In this document: positions 31,697-41,949 of the stretch, piece after piece | Position numbering within the stretch: position 1 is the stretch's first letter | Layout of the letters: every line of letters starts with the position of its first letter | Assembly (NCBI GenBank): GCA_003485765.1 | Contig: DNHS01000010.1 | Coordinates: forward strand, 9,295 to 63,734 | DNA from: Candidatus Omnitrophota bacterium | GTDB lineage: Bacteria; Omnitrophota; Gorgyraeia; Gorgyraeales; Gorgyraeaceae | Length of the DNA stretch: 54,440 bases | Reading direction: 5' to 3' | The notes under the pieces: generated by a model | What the model was told of the DNA's origin: nothing | The model's input: only the letters and a program-made list of their open reading frames with translations | Databases searched by the model: none | Program-made: the position numbers and the translations under genes

Positions 31697-33145
31697 CTAC
31701 CTGGCCCCTACTGAGAAAAGCACTGCTGGTATTGTTTTCAACATAATCTTAAAATCTAAACCTATAGACCATGTATCTATATATTCAAGGTCCAGTTTCA
31801 TCCATTTTTCAAAATCCACATTATTTCTTCCATTGGCCTGCCATAAACAAGTAAGCCCTGGTTTCATACTCAGCCGTCTCCTCTGCCATATCTCATATTT
31901 TTCTATTTCAGATGGCAATGGCGGCCTAGGCCCTACAATAGACATCTCGCCTTTCAGCACATTAAATAACTGTGGCAATTCATCTAAGCTAGACCTTCGT
32001 AAAAAAGCTCCAAACTTTGTGACCCTTGGATCGTTGTGCATCTTAAACGCAGGGCCGTTTATATTATTAAACTTTCCCAGTTCAGCTCTTTTAGCTTCTG
32101 CGTCTTCCACCATTGTCCTGAATTTATACATAACAAATTTTCTGCCATTCAACCCGCTCCTTATCTGCTTGAATATCGCAGGCCCGCGAGACAGAGATTT
32201 TATCATAATAATCAGCCCCAGGAATATAGGCAATGAAAACATGACCCCTGCCAATGATAGTATTATATCAAATACTCTCTTTAATAACAATTGCCATTCT
32301 TCTCCTATCGTTGTCTGAAAACTGAGAAGCGGCATACCTTCTATATCGCTTGACACAGAGCGCGCTATATTAAGATTAAAAAAGTCCGCTGCTATATTTG
32401 TCCTAATACCCTGCGCCTCGCAGGCCAAAAGACTTTTCTCGATTATTGAAAGCCATGACCTCGGAACTATAAACATAACCTCGTTCACAACATTTTCATT
32501 AAGTATTTTCGGAATATCGTCCAGAGTACCTATTACCTTTTCTTCTAATATTGCCTTACCCATCATATTTTTATCTATGTCTATCAACCCTAATATCTTA
32601 AGGCCCCACTCATTATGCTTGTGCACAAGTTTTATAAAGTTCTCTGCCCTTGGCCCTGTGCCTATTATTAAAACATTTTTATAATTATAACCCCGCTTTC
32701 TTAGAAATCTAAGAAAAAATACTATAAAAATTCTTTCTATTATCAAAAATAAAATGCTAATAAAAAATAAAAAAGCTATAAATGTCCTGCTTATAAATTG
32801 CAGCTTAAAAATAAACTCAACAGTTGTCAGAGCAATCATTACAAAAAATGCGCTTTTTATAATGCCCCATACTATTTCAATAACATTTTTTCTTCTGAAA
32901 GATTCGTAAAGCCCGGAGGAACTAAGCGCTGCCCACCAAGAAAACAGAAGAAAAGGTAATATATATATATGTCCGCCCAAGCTATTTAAAGCAGCTATTA
33001 CCTCTTTCCCTGGAATTAAATCTAATTTATAAAAAATATGTACATTCTGTCTCAATATAAAAGAGATAAAAAATGATACAACTATCATAAACATATCTAT
33101 AACCATTAATAATTTTCTAAAAAGCTGCTCTTTTTCTTTTATCAT
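31697..33145 (-). CDS. Undecaprenyl-phosphate sugar phosphotransferase (WbaP/WcaJ-like)
   Basis: Initiates repeat-unit assembly by transferring a sugar-1-phosphate to the polyprenyl carrier on the inner membrane. It has four to five N-terminal helices, a Rossmann-like middle (VLIIGTGPRAENFIKLV near 155), and the catalytic C-terminal domain from KRVFDIILSLAGVM near 285 through FKQIRSGLNGRKF, MYKFRTMVEDAEAKR, DELPQLFNVLKGEMSIVGPR and KPGLTCLWQANGR. The length of 482 is normal. The first sugar (glucose or galactose in many relatives) cannot be told. A possible promoter lies in the end of the upstream GT4 gene. Confidence 0.93.
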   Translation of the reverse strand: MIKEKEQLFRKLLMVIDMFMIVVSFFISFILRQNVHIFYKLDLIPGKEVIAALNSLGGHIYILPFLLFSWWAALSSSGLYESFRRKNVIEIVWGIIKSAFFVMIALTTVEFIFKLQFISRTFIAFLFFISILFLIIERIFIVFFLRFLRKRGYNYKNVLIIGTGPRAENFIKLVHKHNEWGLKILGLIDIDKNMMGKAILEEKVIGTLDDIPKILNENVVNEVMFIVPRSWLSIIEKSLLACEAQGIRTNIAADFFNLNIARSVSSDIEGMPLLSFQTTIGEEWQLLLKRVFDIILSLAGVMFSLPIFLGLIIMIKSLSRGPAIFKQIRSGLNGRKFVMYKFRTMVEDAEAKRAELGKFNNINGPAFKMHNDPRVTKFGAFLRRSSLDELPQLFNVLKGEMSIVGPRPPLPSEIEKYEIWQRRRLSMKPGLTCLWQANGRNNVDFEKWMKLDLEYIDTWSIGLDFKIMLKTIPAVLFSVGAR

Positions 33146-33211
33146 TTTTTATGTCCTAGACTATTTAGCTCTACATGGCCTTTCCATCCATTAAAAAATC
33201 TCATACGAGAA

Positions 33212-33241
33212 TTTATAAAACAATTTAATGATTTTTTTCAA
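33212..33241 (-). promoter_or_regulatory. Possible internal promoter before WbaP-like gene
   Basis: Minus strand: TTGAAA (33241-33236), 18 bases, TATAAA (33217-33212), overlapping the last codons of the GT4 gene. The boxes are good, but in AT-rich DNA such matches arise by chance. Confidence 0.3.
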
Positions 33242-34355
33242 CGCAATCCAAGAAAAATTTTTCCATTTTGTCTATCATGTCTTTTAAAGAAAATCTATCC
33301 TCTACTATTTTTTTTGCTGCCTTCCCCATCTCTTCTGCCTTTTTCCTATTATTAAGCAATTCTATAACTGCCTTGGCAATAGCTTCGGCATCTTCTGGAG
33401 GCACAATACACCCTGTCTCACCATTCAATATTATCTCAGTATTGCCTCCCACATTAGTTGCAATAATAGGCCTTGATGCTGCCATATATTCTAATAAAGC
33501 AACAGGAAAAGACTCTATTCTCGAAGAAAGCACTGCAACATCAAATAATGAAATAAGCTGTGGAATATCTTGTCTTTCTCCTAAAAATATGACTTGCTTT
33601 TTGATTCCCAACCTTAAGGTTAATGCCTCAAGGGCAGGCCTTTCTCTGCCGTCTCCTATAATTAAAAATTTACTATTAGGGATGAGCTTGCTGATCTTAT
33701 GCGCTGATGTTAAAAAAATATCGTACGCCTTCTCATAGACAAGCCTTCCAACCATACCTATAACTTTCTCATCCTCAGAAATACCTATTTCTTGCCTTAA
33801 TCCATTCTTATATTCTTTAAAATCCGTAAATCTATTCATGTCTACACTGTTACGAATTAATATAAGTTTCTCCGGCATTAGATTATATTCTTTTATCAAA
33901 GAATCCATCCTTGCCTTAGATACTACAACTATCTTGTCCAGCCTATGCATTATAAGCTTATTAATTAACCTTGATTTAAATCTAACCCATGGGCATGGAT
34001 TGACCATGGTATGGACAACTGATACAATAGAAGGCACCTTGAGCATTTTGCCGCATATAAAACCCCAAAATAAATCGAGCACCCCATGATTTATATATAA
34101 TAAATCTACGCGCGATTTTTTAAGCAAAGATAGAAATCTATAAATCCCGATTAGATCATATTTATTTCTCATAAAACTATGACTAACATCTATGCCTTCC
34201 GCCATAAGCATCTCCCCGATAGAGCCAGGGCCATAAAGACAACATATCTTTATCTGGAATTTGTCGTAGTTAATATGCCTTAGTAATTCATAAACCATCT
34301 TTTCTGCGCCGCCTACATTTAAAGTTGAATTAAGAAAAAATATTCTCTTTACCAT
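33225..34355 (-). CDS. GT4 glycosyltransferase
   Basis: GT-B retaining glycosyltransferase of 376 residues. Seen: NSTLNVGGAEKMVYELLRHI at the N-terminus, acceptor-side LYINHGVLDLFWGF near 83, donor-side VIGMVGRLVYEKAYDIFL near 200, and SRIESFPVALLEYMAASRP near 285 with the usual Glu, then VGGNTEIILNGETGCIVPPE. It sits 4 bases after the deacetylase gene and upstream of the WbaP-like gene in the polysaccharide operon. It probably adds the second or a later sugar of the repeat unit; specificity unknown. Confidence 0.9.
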   Translation of the reverse strand: MVKRIFFLNSTLNVGGAEKMVYELLRHINYDKFQIKICCLYGPGSIGEMLMAEGIDVSHSFMRNKYDLIGIYRFLSLLKKSRVDLLYINHGVLDLFWGFICGKMLKVPSIVSVVHTMVNPCPWVRFKSRLINKLIMHRLDKIVVVSKARMDSLIKEYNLMPEKLILIRNSVDMNRFTDFKEYKNGLRQEIGISEDEKVIGMVGRLVYEKAYDIFLTSAHKISKLIPNSKFLIIGDGRERPALEALTLRLGIKKQVIFLGERQDIPQLISLFDVAVLSSRIESFPVALLEYMAASRPIIATNVGGNTEIILNGETGCIVPPEDAEAIAKAVIELLNNRKKAEEMGKAAKKIVEDRFSLKDMIDKMEKFFLDCVEKNH

Positions 34356-34359
34356 ATCT

Positions 34360-35304
34360 CTATATCACACCCCTATAAGATAATCTCGCAGCTAAATCAT
34401 CTAAGCCATAGCTATATCCGCTTATGCACTTCAATTCGAATATGTCTTCGCTTATATTATTAAATCCGTTTAGCATTGTCCTTGCATAGAGATAATTCGA
34501 TTCTGTGACAATTTTCTTGACATCATCGTTATAAAAACCGTGAGGATACGCAAACCCCAAAATTTCTTTTCCTAAAGCTCCTTCTAAAACTTGCTTGGAC
34601 ATTGAAATCTCTCTTATTAATCCGTCCTTGCCTAACAATGTGAGATCCGGATGGGTGAGGGTATGCGAACCAAACTCAATACCATACCTGCTCATCTCTT
34701 TAATCTCTTCCCAATTTAATATCTCTCTTTCTCCTCTGTCATTTCCACTGAATTCTAATTTTTTTCTTATCACTTCTATCTTGATATTTCTTTCCTTCGG
34801 ACTAATTTTTTGCAATGAATCATTTATGCCGTCAATCATATCCATCTTTTCTATCTCTTTTCCTTTTAAATGCGAAGAACCTAAAATTATATCTGCAACT
34901 ATATCCCACCAGAATTGTTCTTTAGTCCCTATAAAACCTGCCGCAAGAAAGATAGTAGCAGTAATATTATATTTTTTAAGAATTGGAAAAGCATATAAAT
35001 AATTGTCTCTATACCCGTCGTCAAAGTTTAATACCAGCAAGGATTCTCTTATAGAGCCTGTTTTTAAAGACTCTGCCCCTTCCTTAAAAGATACTATCTT
35101 GAAATACTTTTTCAAAAATACAATCTGCTGTTCAAAAATATCTTGAGACACTCCTAAATATGTAAATTTATCGCCTGGCGGCGCTATCCTATGATGGCAC
35201 AATATAAGTAATTTATGGCTGTTGCAGCCTAATAAAAAATTTGCCAATCCAGAACGATACAATATTTTTTTTGTGGTATTTTTAATACCTTTTTTTAAAA
35301 ACAT
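34360..35304 (-). CDS. Polysaccharide deacetylase (NodB family, CE4)
   Basis: CE4-type de-N-acetylase of 314 residues. LNFDDGYRDNYLYAFPIL near 93 holds the catalytic and metal Asp pair, and GSHTLTHPDLTLL near 215 gives the His-x3-His metal site; ILGFAYPHGFYND near 255 is motif 3. No signal peptide is obvious, so it may act on cytoplasmic lipid-linked intermediates or be anchored otherwise. In exosortase-type loci a NodB protein beside a FemAB/CelD-like protein is a standing pair, and that is the arrangement here (23-base overlap with the CelD-like gene). Confidence 0.87.
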   Translation of the reverse strand: MFLKKGIKNTTKKILYRSGLANFLLGCNSHKLLILCHHRIAPPGDKFTYLGVSQDIFEQQIVFLKKYFKIVSFKEGAESLKTGSIRESLLVLNFDDGYRDNYLYAFPILKKYNITATIFLAAGFIGTKEQFWWDIVADIILGSSHLKGKEIEKMDMIDGINDSLQKISPKERNIKIEVIRKKLEFSGNDRGEREILNWEEIKEMSRYGIEFGSHTLTHPDLTLLGKDGLIREISMSKQVLEGALGKEILGFAYPHGFYNDDVKKIVTESNYLYARTMLNGFNNISEDIFELKCISGYSYGLDDLAARLSYRGVI

Positions 35305-36454
35305 GCGCGGCCTTTTTAAGACCCATCCAGGTCTTATAAATTATTTTTTTGTTTTTCAAGTAAGGCAAAATGCATGACTGTAAAATAAATAAAAACTTGG
35401 AATACACGGCTCCATTAAATATCCTGGTCCTGGCATGAATCTTATAATCTGAAGTTAGTCTATTTTTATACTCCGCTTCCTCTCTCAGAAAATCAAACTC
35501 ATCTATTATAGAATCGCAACAACTTTCTAAAACATGAATTTGCAGCACTAAACCTGGAGAAAACCTGCTATATTTAGTATCATATGCCACGCTATAATTA
35601 TATAACCTGGCATTATAAGAATAATTATACTGATAAGCGATATTCCTGCCTTTTATACTTAAAAAAGAGATATCTACTAATCCTTTTTTAAAATAACCTT
35701 TTATTATTTCATTATGAAAAAATTTTGTGCTTGCCTCTGAAAATAAACCTGAACATGCCTTACCTTTCCAACTCGCCTTTTCAATTCTTTCAATCTCAGA
35801 AACCAACTCTTCTGGAGAGATTCCGTTGCCATTCGTGTTTACAAATCTCTTGAATTCAAATTCAGAATCCATCTCCTTAGATACCCTATTCTTTACGTTT
35901 TTAAACTGCCTTTGGATATTCTTAGAAAAAGTCTTTAAAAATTTTCCTTTATCTATATTTCTAAAGGCTATGTAAAAAGACCGTTCATCAATGCCTGACA
36001 TTGCAGGTAAATTTAATTCCTTAATGCATTCCCTGAGTATATGGAAATTACCCGTGGTATCGGACATCTCCTGTAAATCCACAAAATCCCACCGAGATGA
36101 ATTTTTCATAATATAATTCAACACTGCCAAGATAGATTCCTTTTTTTTTGGGCCTGTTAAAATAAAATCCATGCGATCTGAGACAACTGTGCCTATAAAA
36201 TATATTGTCCTGACGGGCAACCCAAAAAAGGTATGCCTTCTTATCATTAAAGGAGCTATTCCAATAAGTTGATCTTTATCCATGATTTTTAAAACAAACA
36301 AGCTATTGCCTCTAGAAAAACATCTCCACCATGTCAATATCCAATCAAAACTTAAAAAAATGTTATCTACGCCGCTTTCCTTTAAAAGATAGCCCCAATT
36401 ATCCTCCATCTGTTTGAGCCCATCCAAGTTAAAAATCTCTTCTATGGTTATCAT
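35282..36454 (-). CDS. CelD/FemAB-like GNAT acyltransferase
   Basis: A 390-residue protein of the Acetyltransf_6 (CelD/BcsL) type, with two GNAT-like halves. The family's C-terminal signature EFDFLREEAEYKNRLTSD lies near 320, preceded by the paired strands SFLSIKGRNIAYQYNYSYN near 260 and an N-terminal WILTWWRCFSRGNSLFVLKI near 38. Members transfer acyl or aminoacyl groups in polysaccharide or peptidoglycan assembly. It overlaps the deacetylase gene by 23 bases and lies 12 bases after the flippase. Acyl donor and acceptor are unknown. Confidence 0.82.
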   Translation of the reverse strand: MITIEEIFNLDGLKQMEDNWGYLLKESGVDNIFLSFDWILTWWRCFSRGNSLFVLKIMDKDQLIGIAPLMIRRHTFFGLPVRTIYFIGTVVSDRMDFILTGPKKKESILAVLNYIMKNSSRWDFVDLQEMSDTTGNFHILRECIKELNLPAMSGIDERSFYIAFRNIDKGKFLKTFSKNIQRQFKNVKNRVSKEMDSEFEFKRFVNTNGNGISPEELVSEIERIEKASWKGKACSGLFSEASTKFFHNEIIKGYFKKGLVDISFLSIKGRNIAYQYNYSYNARLYNYSVAYDTKYSRFSPGLVLQIHVLESCCDSIIDEFDFLREEAEYKNRLTSDYKIHARTRIFNGAVYSKFLFILQSCILPYLKNKKIIYKTWMGLKKAAHVFKKRY

Positions 36455-36466
36455 CTTTCTCTTTCC

Positions 36467-38002
36467 CTATTGAATATACGCCTTGTTCATATTTCCAAGA
36501 AACAAGGCCTTCCATTTAGATTTTAATATCAGGGCTACTTCCTCTGAAAATCTTATTCGTCTATTTAAATACCAAATAAAAGGCATGGACAGGATTGTAA
36601 TAATAATTATCTTTAAAAAGACTAGGAGCAGATCCTGAAAAAAGGCGTCACTATTTTCAATTATAAAATTTAAAAATATTGTAACGCCTAGAATATATAT
36701 ATACGGGATGTATAGCTTGGCGCACGCTATTAGACAACGCCATCCTTTTTTCAAATAAAACTTTGATACATAAATAAAAAGTGATGTGCCAAGTAAAAAC
36801 CCCACCAATGCAGTTACAAATGCAACGCCAACCAAGCCAAGGCCTAATCTTAGAACAAAGACATCAAGAATCGTGCTTAAAAATACAGCTATTAAATAAA
36901 AATATAACATCTTGTCCTGTTTATGAAGGGCGGTAAGCAGGCCTTTTGTTGTAGGAGAGAATAGAAGAAAAAATTTTCCAAAAAGAAGGATAAAAAGCGG
37001 AGATAGAGAAGCTGTATATTGGACCAGCAAATGCCTGATAATAAAAGATGAGGCAAAATAAACCACTGCTATTAACAATGGAAGAAAAACAGCCATGACC
37101 TTAGCAGGTACAAATAAATATTTTCTCAAATCTTCTATCTCTTCACTTTCTCCATATTTATGAAAAAGCATGGGCTCTACAACCATGCCTACTATACCAG
37201 GTAAATAAAGCAAGGGCATGCAGATGAGCAGGCCTATTGTATAGTAACCAAGTTCAGTTGTGCCCAAAAATTTAAGTATCAGTATCTTATCTATCGTAAA
37301 AAGCACGAAAGGCACTAACGATAAAATCAATAACGGGGAACCTATTTTTATCAATCTAAAACTTTCTTTTATATCAAATTTTAGATTTGGTTTGTACCGT
37401 GTAGTAAAATAAAAAAATAAACAAAAGGCCAAAGGCCCGAAAATAGCAACTCCATATATGCCGTAAATTCCCCATTTCGTTACCAGTATTAACGTGAGTA
37501 TAACGCACAATATGGGGAATAAAACATTTGCAACAGATATCAATGAGAATCTTTTCTCAGCAGAAAGAGCCATTTCATAAAAATTTTCAACATTCTGAAC
37601 TATTATCATTATCGATACTGTTAGTATGCCTATAATGCCTGTTAAACCAAGCGAACGTTTGAAAAATAAGGAAACTATTATTATGCTTATGGACGCTATA
37701 ATCGATGCGATCAAGCTGAACCCAAAGGCATTGGCTCTCACCCTGTCAGCATTTGCATAATCTCCCTTGCCAATAGAATAAGGTATCTCCCGGGACATTC
37801 CATCCAATACTCCCAGAGTGGGACAGAAAACAAAACTAAATATAATATTGAGCGCTGACCATAATCCATACATGCTGGGCCCAACTATGTGAGCATTTAA
37901 AAATCCCCGTACAAAATATGCCAAGTGAGCAAAATACGAACTAGTTGAAAACATAGCTATATCTTGAATTATCTCTTGCTTTTTATTTAACACATTTTTC
38001 AT
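36467..38002 (-). CDS. Wzx-type polysaccharide flippase
   Basis: MOP-superfamily membrane protein of 511 residues with about 14 hydrophobic helices. The N-terminal FSTSSYFAHLAYFVRGFLNA and GPSMYGLWSALNIIFSF match the oligosaccharide flippase pattern (helix 1 followed by 'G...yG.w'). It moves lipid-linked repeat units from the cytoplasmic to the periplasmic leaflet for polymerisation. It overlaps the polymerase-like gene by 20 bases. Substrate preference cannot be read from sequence. Confidence 0.88.
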   Translation of the reverse strand: MKNVLNKKQEIIQDIAMFSTSSYFAHLAYFVRGFLNAHIVGPSMYGLWSALNIIFSFVFCPTLGVLDGMSREIPYSIGKGDYANADRVRANAFGFSLIASIIASISIIIVSLFFKRSLGLTGIIGILTVSIMIIVQNVENFYEMALSAEKRFSLISVANVLFPILCVILTLILVTKWGIYGIYGVAIFGPLAFCLFFYFTTRYKPNLKFDIKESFRLIKIGSPLLILSLVPFVLFTIDKILILKFLGTTELGYYTIGLLICMPLLYLPGIVGMVVEPMLFHKYGESEEIEDLRKYLFVPAKVMAVFLPLLIAVVYFASSFIIRHLLVQYTASLSPLFILLFGKFFLLFSPTTKGLLTALHKQDKMLYFYLIAVFLSTILDVFVLRLGLGLVGVAFVTALVGFLLGTSLFIYVSKFYLKKGWRCLIACAKLYIPYIYILGVTIFLNFIIENSDAFFQDLLLVFLKIIIITILSMPFIWYLNRRIRFSEEVALILKSKWKALFLGNMNKAYIQ

Positions 38003-39416
38003 ATCTTATCCTTCTTTGATATAAACCCGAAACAATACCTGCCATCATATAAAAAATAACATTTTGAATCTGATGAAATTTCATATCTATGAAAAATGAA
38101 TTTAGAAAATAGATTATCCCTACCCCCCAAAATATAATAACAATCTCCCTTCCTAAAAACCCTTCTTCTAGATGCTTAAATAAAATGAAGCTTTTCCAAA
38201 AAATAGATGCTAACATGGACAGAAAAACAATAAGGCCCAATCCGCCTAATTCTACGAATATGCCAAAAAAGGTGTCGTGTATTGATAAAACATCGCCTGT
38301 GATAAAGTTAACTATTGATTTGCCTTTAGAATACTCTGCGGCATAATTGTTAAAATTTGCAAACCCAAGCCCCATAATAGGCTTCTCCTTAATCATAGAT
38401 ATATATATACGATAGAGTTCTATCCTGGAATCTACCGGACCTGTAGAATTAACACGTGAAATAACATTTTCTATATCTACTATTTTTGAATACAGCGGGC
38501 CCAAAAAAACTGCTCCTAATAAGGTAAAAATTACGAGATATTTTCTGAGCCTCTGATTTATAAACACCATAAACATGAAAGAAATTAGTACCCCAAGCCA
38601 CGAAGCCCTCGTATAAGTAAAAAATATGGCAATAAAAGAAAGAAAAATATTTATAATAAAAAAAATCCTGTAAGGCAATCTTGTATTCAGTGCCATATAA
38701 AAGTTCAAGATAGATAACAGCCCCAGGACTGTCCCGTTTATAGCGGCAGACAGAAAAGGCCCTCTTGCCCTGCCAAAATGAATGCCCATTTTTGGATTCA
38801 TGATATCTTTAGGAAAAATGAAATTTCTCATTCCAAAATGTTCAAAAATAGAAGTAACGCTTAGATATAACAGAATAAAAGATAATAAGATAAATAAGTT
38901 ACGTATCTTTTTTTCTTCATTTATAAAATCCTTTGCAATTAAGAAAATAGAAAATGGGGCAATATAAGCATTAAATAATAATGTATATAAATTATATACA
39001 TTAAAAAAATCCATTTCCCTGGAACCCTGCCTGGTCACGATAACTGAAAAAATAACAAGGCCGCATAATATAAGCATGAATATTTCTGTGGTTCTATTAG
39101 ATAGGGAAATCTTGCCTGTTATTACCTTAAATAAATAAAAAGTAAACAGAAAAAACCATATTACCCTATCAGGAGATAAATTAGGCATATCTATGCCTAA
39201 AGGCATTTTAAAAAATGCAACAAAAAGTAAGGATATGATCCATGCAATAATAACCTTTGTTATGTCTCTAAAAAGAAAATAAATAATTAATAGCGCTGTT
39301 AATATAAACATTTCGAGCATTAAAAAATTTAAAGGCGTGATCAAAATGGATAGGCTAAGCGCGCACGCTAATAACACCAGTAATTTAAAAGATATAAATA
39401 AAGCATCAGTTTTCAT
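37983..39416 (-). CDS. O-antigen ligase/polymerase family membrane protein
   Basis: About 12 membrane helices in 477 residues, with a Wzy_C (O-antigen ligase) region. It has FFTYTRASWLGVLISFMFMV near 265, then after a periplasmic loop PIMGLGFANFNNYAAEY near 340 and SIHDTFFGIFVELGGLGL near 375, whose His and Arg positions are those of WaaL/Wzy-type enzymes. It either polymerises repeat units (Wzy) or ligates chains to an acceptor. A second protein of this superfamily is next door, so the two may split these jobs. It overlaps both neighbours (20 and 11 bases). Confidence 0.85.
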   Translation of the reverse strand: MKTDALFISFKLLVLLACALSLSILITPLNFLMLEMFILTALLIIYFLFRDITKVIIAWIISLLFVAFFKMPLGIDMPNLSPDRVIWFFLFTFYLFKVITGKISLSNRTTEIFMLILCGLVIFSVIVTRQGSREMDFFNVYNLYTLLFNAYIAPFSIFLIAKDFINEEKKIRNLFILLSFILLYLSVTSIFEHFGMRNFIFPKDIMNPKMGIHFGRARGPFLSAAINGTVLGLLSILNFYMALNTRLPYRIFFIINIFLSFIAIFFTYTRASWLGVLISFMFMVFINQRLRKYLVIFTLLGAVFLGPLYSKIVDIENVISRVNSTGPVDSRIELYRIYISMIKEKPIMGLGFANFNNYAAEYSKGKSIVNFITGDVLSIHDTFFGIFVELGGLGLIVFLSMLASIFWKSFILFKHLEEGFLGREIVIIFWGVGIIYFLNSFFIDMKFHQIQNVIFYMMAGIVSGLYQRRIRYEKCVK

Positions 39417-41949
39417 AATCCGGGCATTTGTATTCTAAAATTATCTTGTTTATCTTTAGATTCCTATCTTCTCCTGACAAACTATCAAAGTAATCATTGG
39501 AGAATTCTATCTCGATAAGGTTAGCGCCTTCTTGCGAAAAGGCAGAGGCACTATATTCAGCATAAGAAGTTGAAGAGACATATGCTGACAGTATAGACGT
39601 TGAATTCATCCTCACCAGCATGTGAGGCCATTCATTCTTTGCAAAAGTGCCAGCTGCCACTATCTTCACGCCTACAAGCCCAAGAGGTAATATAAAACTA
39701 ATTTTTTTTATGCCCGAGCTAGATATCAGGCCATCTTTTTCTAAATTGAAAATTAGGGCCATGTTCCTCCCTGAAATAAAACCTTCTCCATTTTTATCAT
39801 TCAACTCCAAAAGCCTATGCATATAAGGCATTATCTCTTCAAAAGGCTTCCGCTGCCTCTGCAAGAGGTCTATCTTGTTCTGCAACGTCATGCAATCGTT
39901 TTGATTTATAGACAACGCCTTTTCTATCAACGCCTCTGCCTTTTTATAATCACCTATTGAGATAAAATGCCTTGCCCTTGAATTGAGAAGGAGGACATTT
40001 TCTGAATCATTTAAAGGCTGAGGATATTTTCCGGCTATATCCACCTGTCCCATTCTTTCTAATATATTTACCATCTTTATAGACATTTCTTCCGAACCAA
40101 AGCCCTCTGCCAGTTTATACATCTTCAAGGCCCCCTCTAAATCGCCTTTCCTGTAATATAAATCCCCTTTTTCAATGTATATCTCTGGTTCATATTTACC
40201 ATGATTTAGATCTAACCACGCCATGCTCTTTTTCTCAAGCAAAGAAGCGCGTTTGAAGGCATTTACTGCTTCATCGATATTACCTAAACTTACAAGCAGA
40301 TCTCCCATTTTTTTCAAGTAATAAGAATTGTTCGGATCTAAATCTAAAGCCTTTTTATAAAAACCTCTGGCTGAATCAATATCTCCAAGGTATAAAAAAG
40401 AATCTCCAATCCCTAGCCATGCCCATGCATCCGCTGGATTTATCTCAGAAGCGCGCCTGTAATATTCAAGCGCCATCAAAAGGTCTTTTTCTTTGTAATA
40501 GTTAATAGAAGCTCTGCCCGTATGTATTTGCGCTAATTTTTTATAATAATCACTAGTTCCGGGTAAAATATTTATAGCCCTATTTAAGCCGCTAAGTTTT
40601 TCATCACAACCAGCCTTGCGTACACTTATAAGGATAGCCTCTGCCACAACAAGTCTCGAAATGCCCAAAATCCATATAAACATAATGACGATAAATAGTG
40701 GCCTCAAAACATACAACGCTCTTCTGTTAAGCATTATCTCCAAGTATTTATCCGGCTCTGCATCCCTAGAACGCAGGCTGAAAATCATCCCTGATAAAAC
40801 AGCAAATAAAATTGCATTTGCTGGTATCCTTAAATTAAAATCTACTATTGAATGTATAGCTATACTTAAAATACCTGTAAACATTCCTATGGAAACACCT
40901 TTTTTAAAATTACTCTCTGAAACTAAATAAGTCTTTATCGCTTTTCTTGCGATCAAAAAAAGCATATAAAACGCCAAAAAAAGCGAAACGATTCCTAATT
41001 CAGAAGCTAATTGCAGATAATCATTATGGGCATAATTTACAAAAAGATTAAGGCCAGCAGGCCTGTATCTTGGAAAACAATGTATAAATGTCCCTATCCC
41101 TGTTCCAAAAAATAGGTTATCCTTTATAATACCGAGCGTGCCATTCCATATCTCTAAACGGCCTTCAAAGTCAAATTCTTTATAACTGGCTATTCGGCCT
41201 AAAAATAAATCCAAAGCCCCATTTTTCATAAACAAAAATCCGATTAAAATAAAAATAAAAAATAAGGTGAAAAACCTTTTTCTAATAAAACCTTTTTTGT
41301 ATAGCAGAATAAACATTATCGACATTGAAAACGCCAGCGAAAACCAGGCGCCGCGGGACATTGAAAGCATAAATGCCAATAACATTACAAAGAAAAGATA
41401 GATATAAAACGGTCTTTTCATACCATTCCTCTCGCCCAAGGCTAAGCCAATGCATAATGGGATACTCAATTCCAAAAAACCAGCAAAGTGGTTATGGTTC
41501 ACATATACTGATGAAAGAAAATTCTTGATATCCCACCAGGAATTTGTTATGCCTCCCAGATATTGAATGATTCCAAAAATAGAAAGTACGGCCCCAACTA
41601 TTACAATGACATTTACAACCTTTTTAATATCGCGCCTATCATTGATATGGTTTACCGTTAGATAGAATATTGCTATAAGATTTACCAATTTAGAAAATTC
41701 AATAAGAGAATCGTGCATATAAGGGGCTCTAAAGATAGACGCTGCTGCTAATAACAGAAACAATAACAATGGGATACCCAGCGCTGTAGGCTTGAATCTT
41801 AATATTCCTTCTTTGGCCATATGCAAGAACCATAACAACATAGCAACTGCCGTCAATATCTGCAATGACCCGAAAGCTAACGGACATACTGAACCTCGGA
41901 AAAGAGGAGATACTATTATCATTAATATTAAAATAAATTTTATTATCAT
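39406..41949 (-). CDS. O-antigen ligase-like protein fused to TPR repeats
   Basis: An 847-residue protein. Residues ~1-445 are a 12-13 helix O-antigen ligase-type domain with MLSMSRGAWFSLAFSMS near 195, FFGTGIGTFIHCFPRYRP near 280 and NYAHNDYLQLASELG near 304. Residues ~450-720 form periplasmic TPRs, clearest at AWAWLGIGDSFLYLGDIDSA, YYLKKMGDLLVSLGNIDEA and GDLYYRKGDLEGALKMYK. The final ~110 residues look beta-rich and include ISFILPLGLVGVKIVA and ILSAYVSSTSYAEY. The TPR part may recruit acceptors or other assembly proteins. Its stop overlaps the next gene by 11 bases and its start overlaps the HD-GYP gene by 4. Confidence 0.85.
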   Translation of the reverse strand: MIIKFILILMIIVSPLFRGSVCPLAFGSLQILTAVAMLLWFLHMAKEGILRFKPTALGIPLLLFLLLAAASIFRAPYMHDSLIEFSKLVNLIAIFYLTVNHINDRRDIKKVVNVIVIVGAVLSIFGIIQYLGGITNSWWDIKNFLSSVYVNHNHFAGFLELSIPLCIGLALGERNGMKRPFYIYLFFVMLLAFMLSMSRGAWFSLAFSMSIMFILLYKKGFIRKRFFTLFFIFILIGFLFMKNGALDLFLGRIASYKEFDFEGRLEIWNGTLGIIKDNLFFGTGIGTFIHCFPRYRPAGLNLFVNYAHNDYLQLASELGIVSLFLAFYMLFLIARKAIKTYLVSESNFKKGVSIGMFTGILSIAIHSIVDFNLRIPANAILFAVLSGMIFSLRSRDAEPDKYLEIMLNRRALYVLRPLFIVIMFIWILGISRLVVAEAILISVRKAGCDEKLSGLNRAINILPGTSDYYKKLAQIHTGRASINYYKEKDLLMALEYYRRASEINPADAWAWLGIGDSFLYLGDIDSARGFYKKALDLDPNNSYYLKKMGDLLVSLGNIDEAVNAFKRASLLEKKSMAWLDLNHGKYEPEIYIEKGDLYYRKGDLEGALKMYKLAEGFGSEEMSIKMVNILERMGQVDIAGKYPQPLNDSENVLLLNSRARHFISIGDYKKAEALIEKALSINQNDCMTLQNKIDLLQRQRKPFEEIMPYMHRLLELNDKNGEGFISGRNMALIFNLEKDGLISSSGIKKISFILPLGLVGVKIVAAGTFAKNEWPHMLVRMNSTSILSAYVSSTSYAEYSASAFSQEGANLIEIEFSNDYFDSLSGEDRNLKINKIILEYKCPDYEN

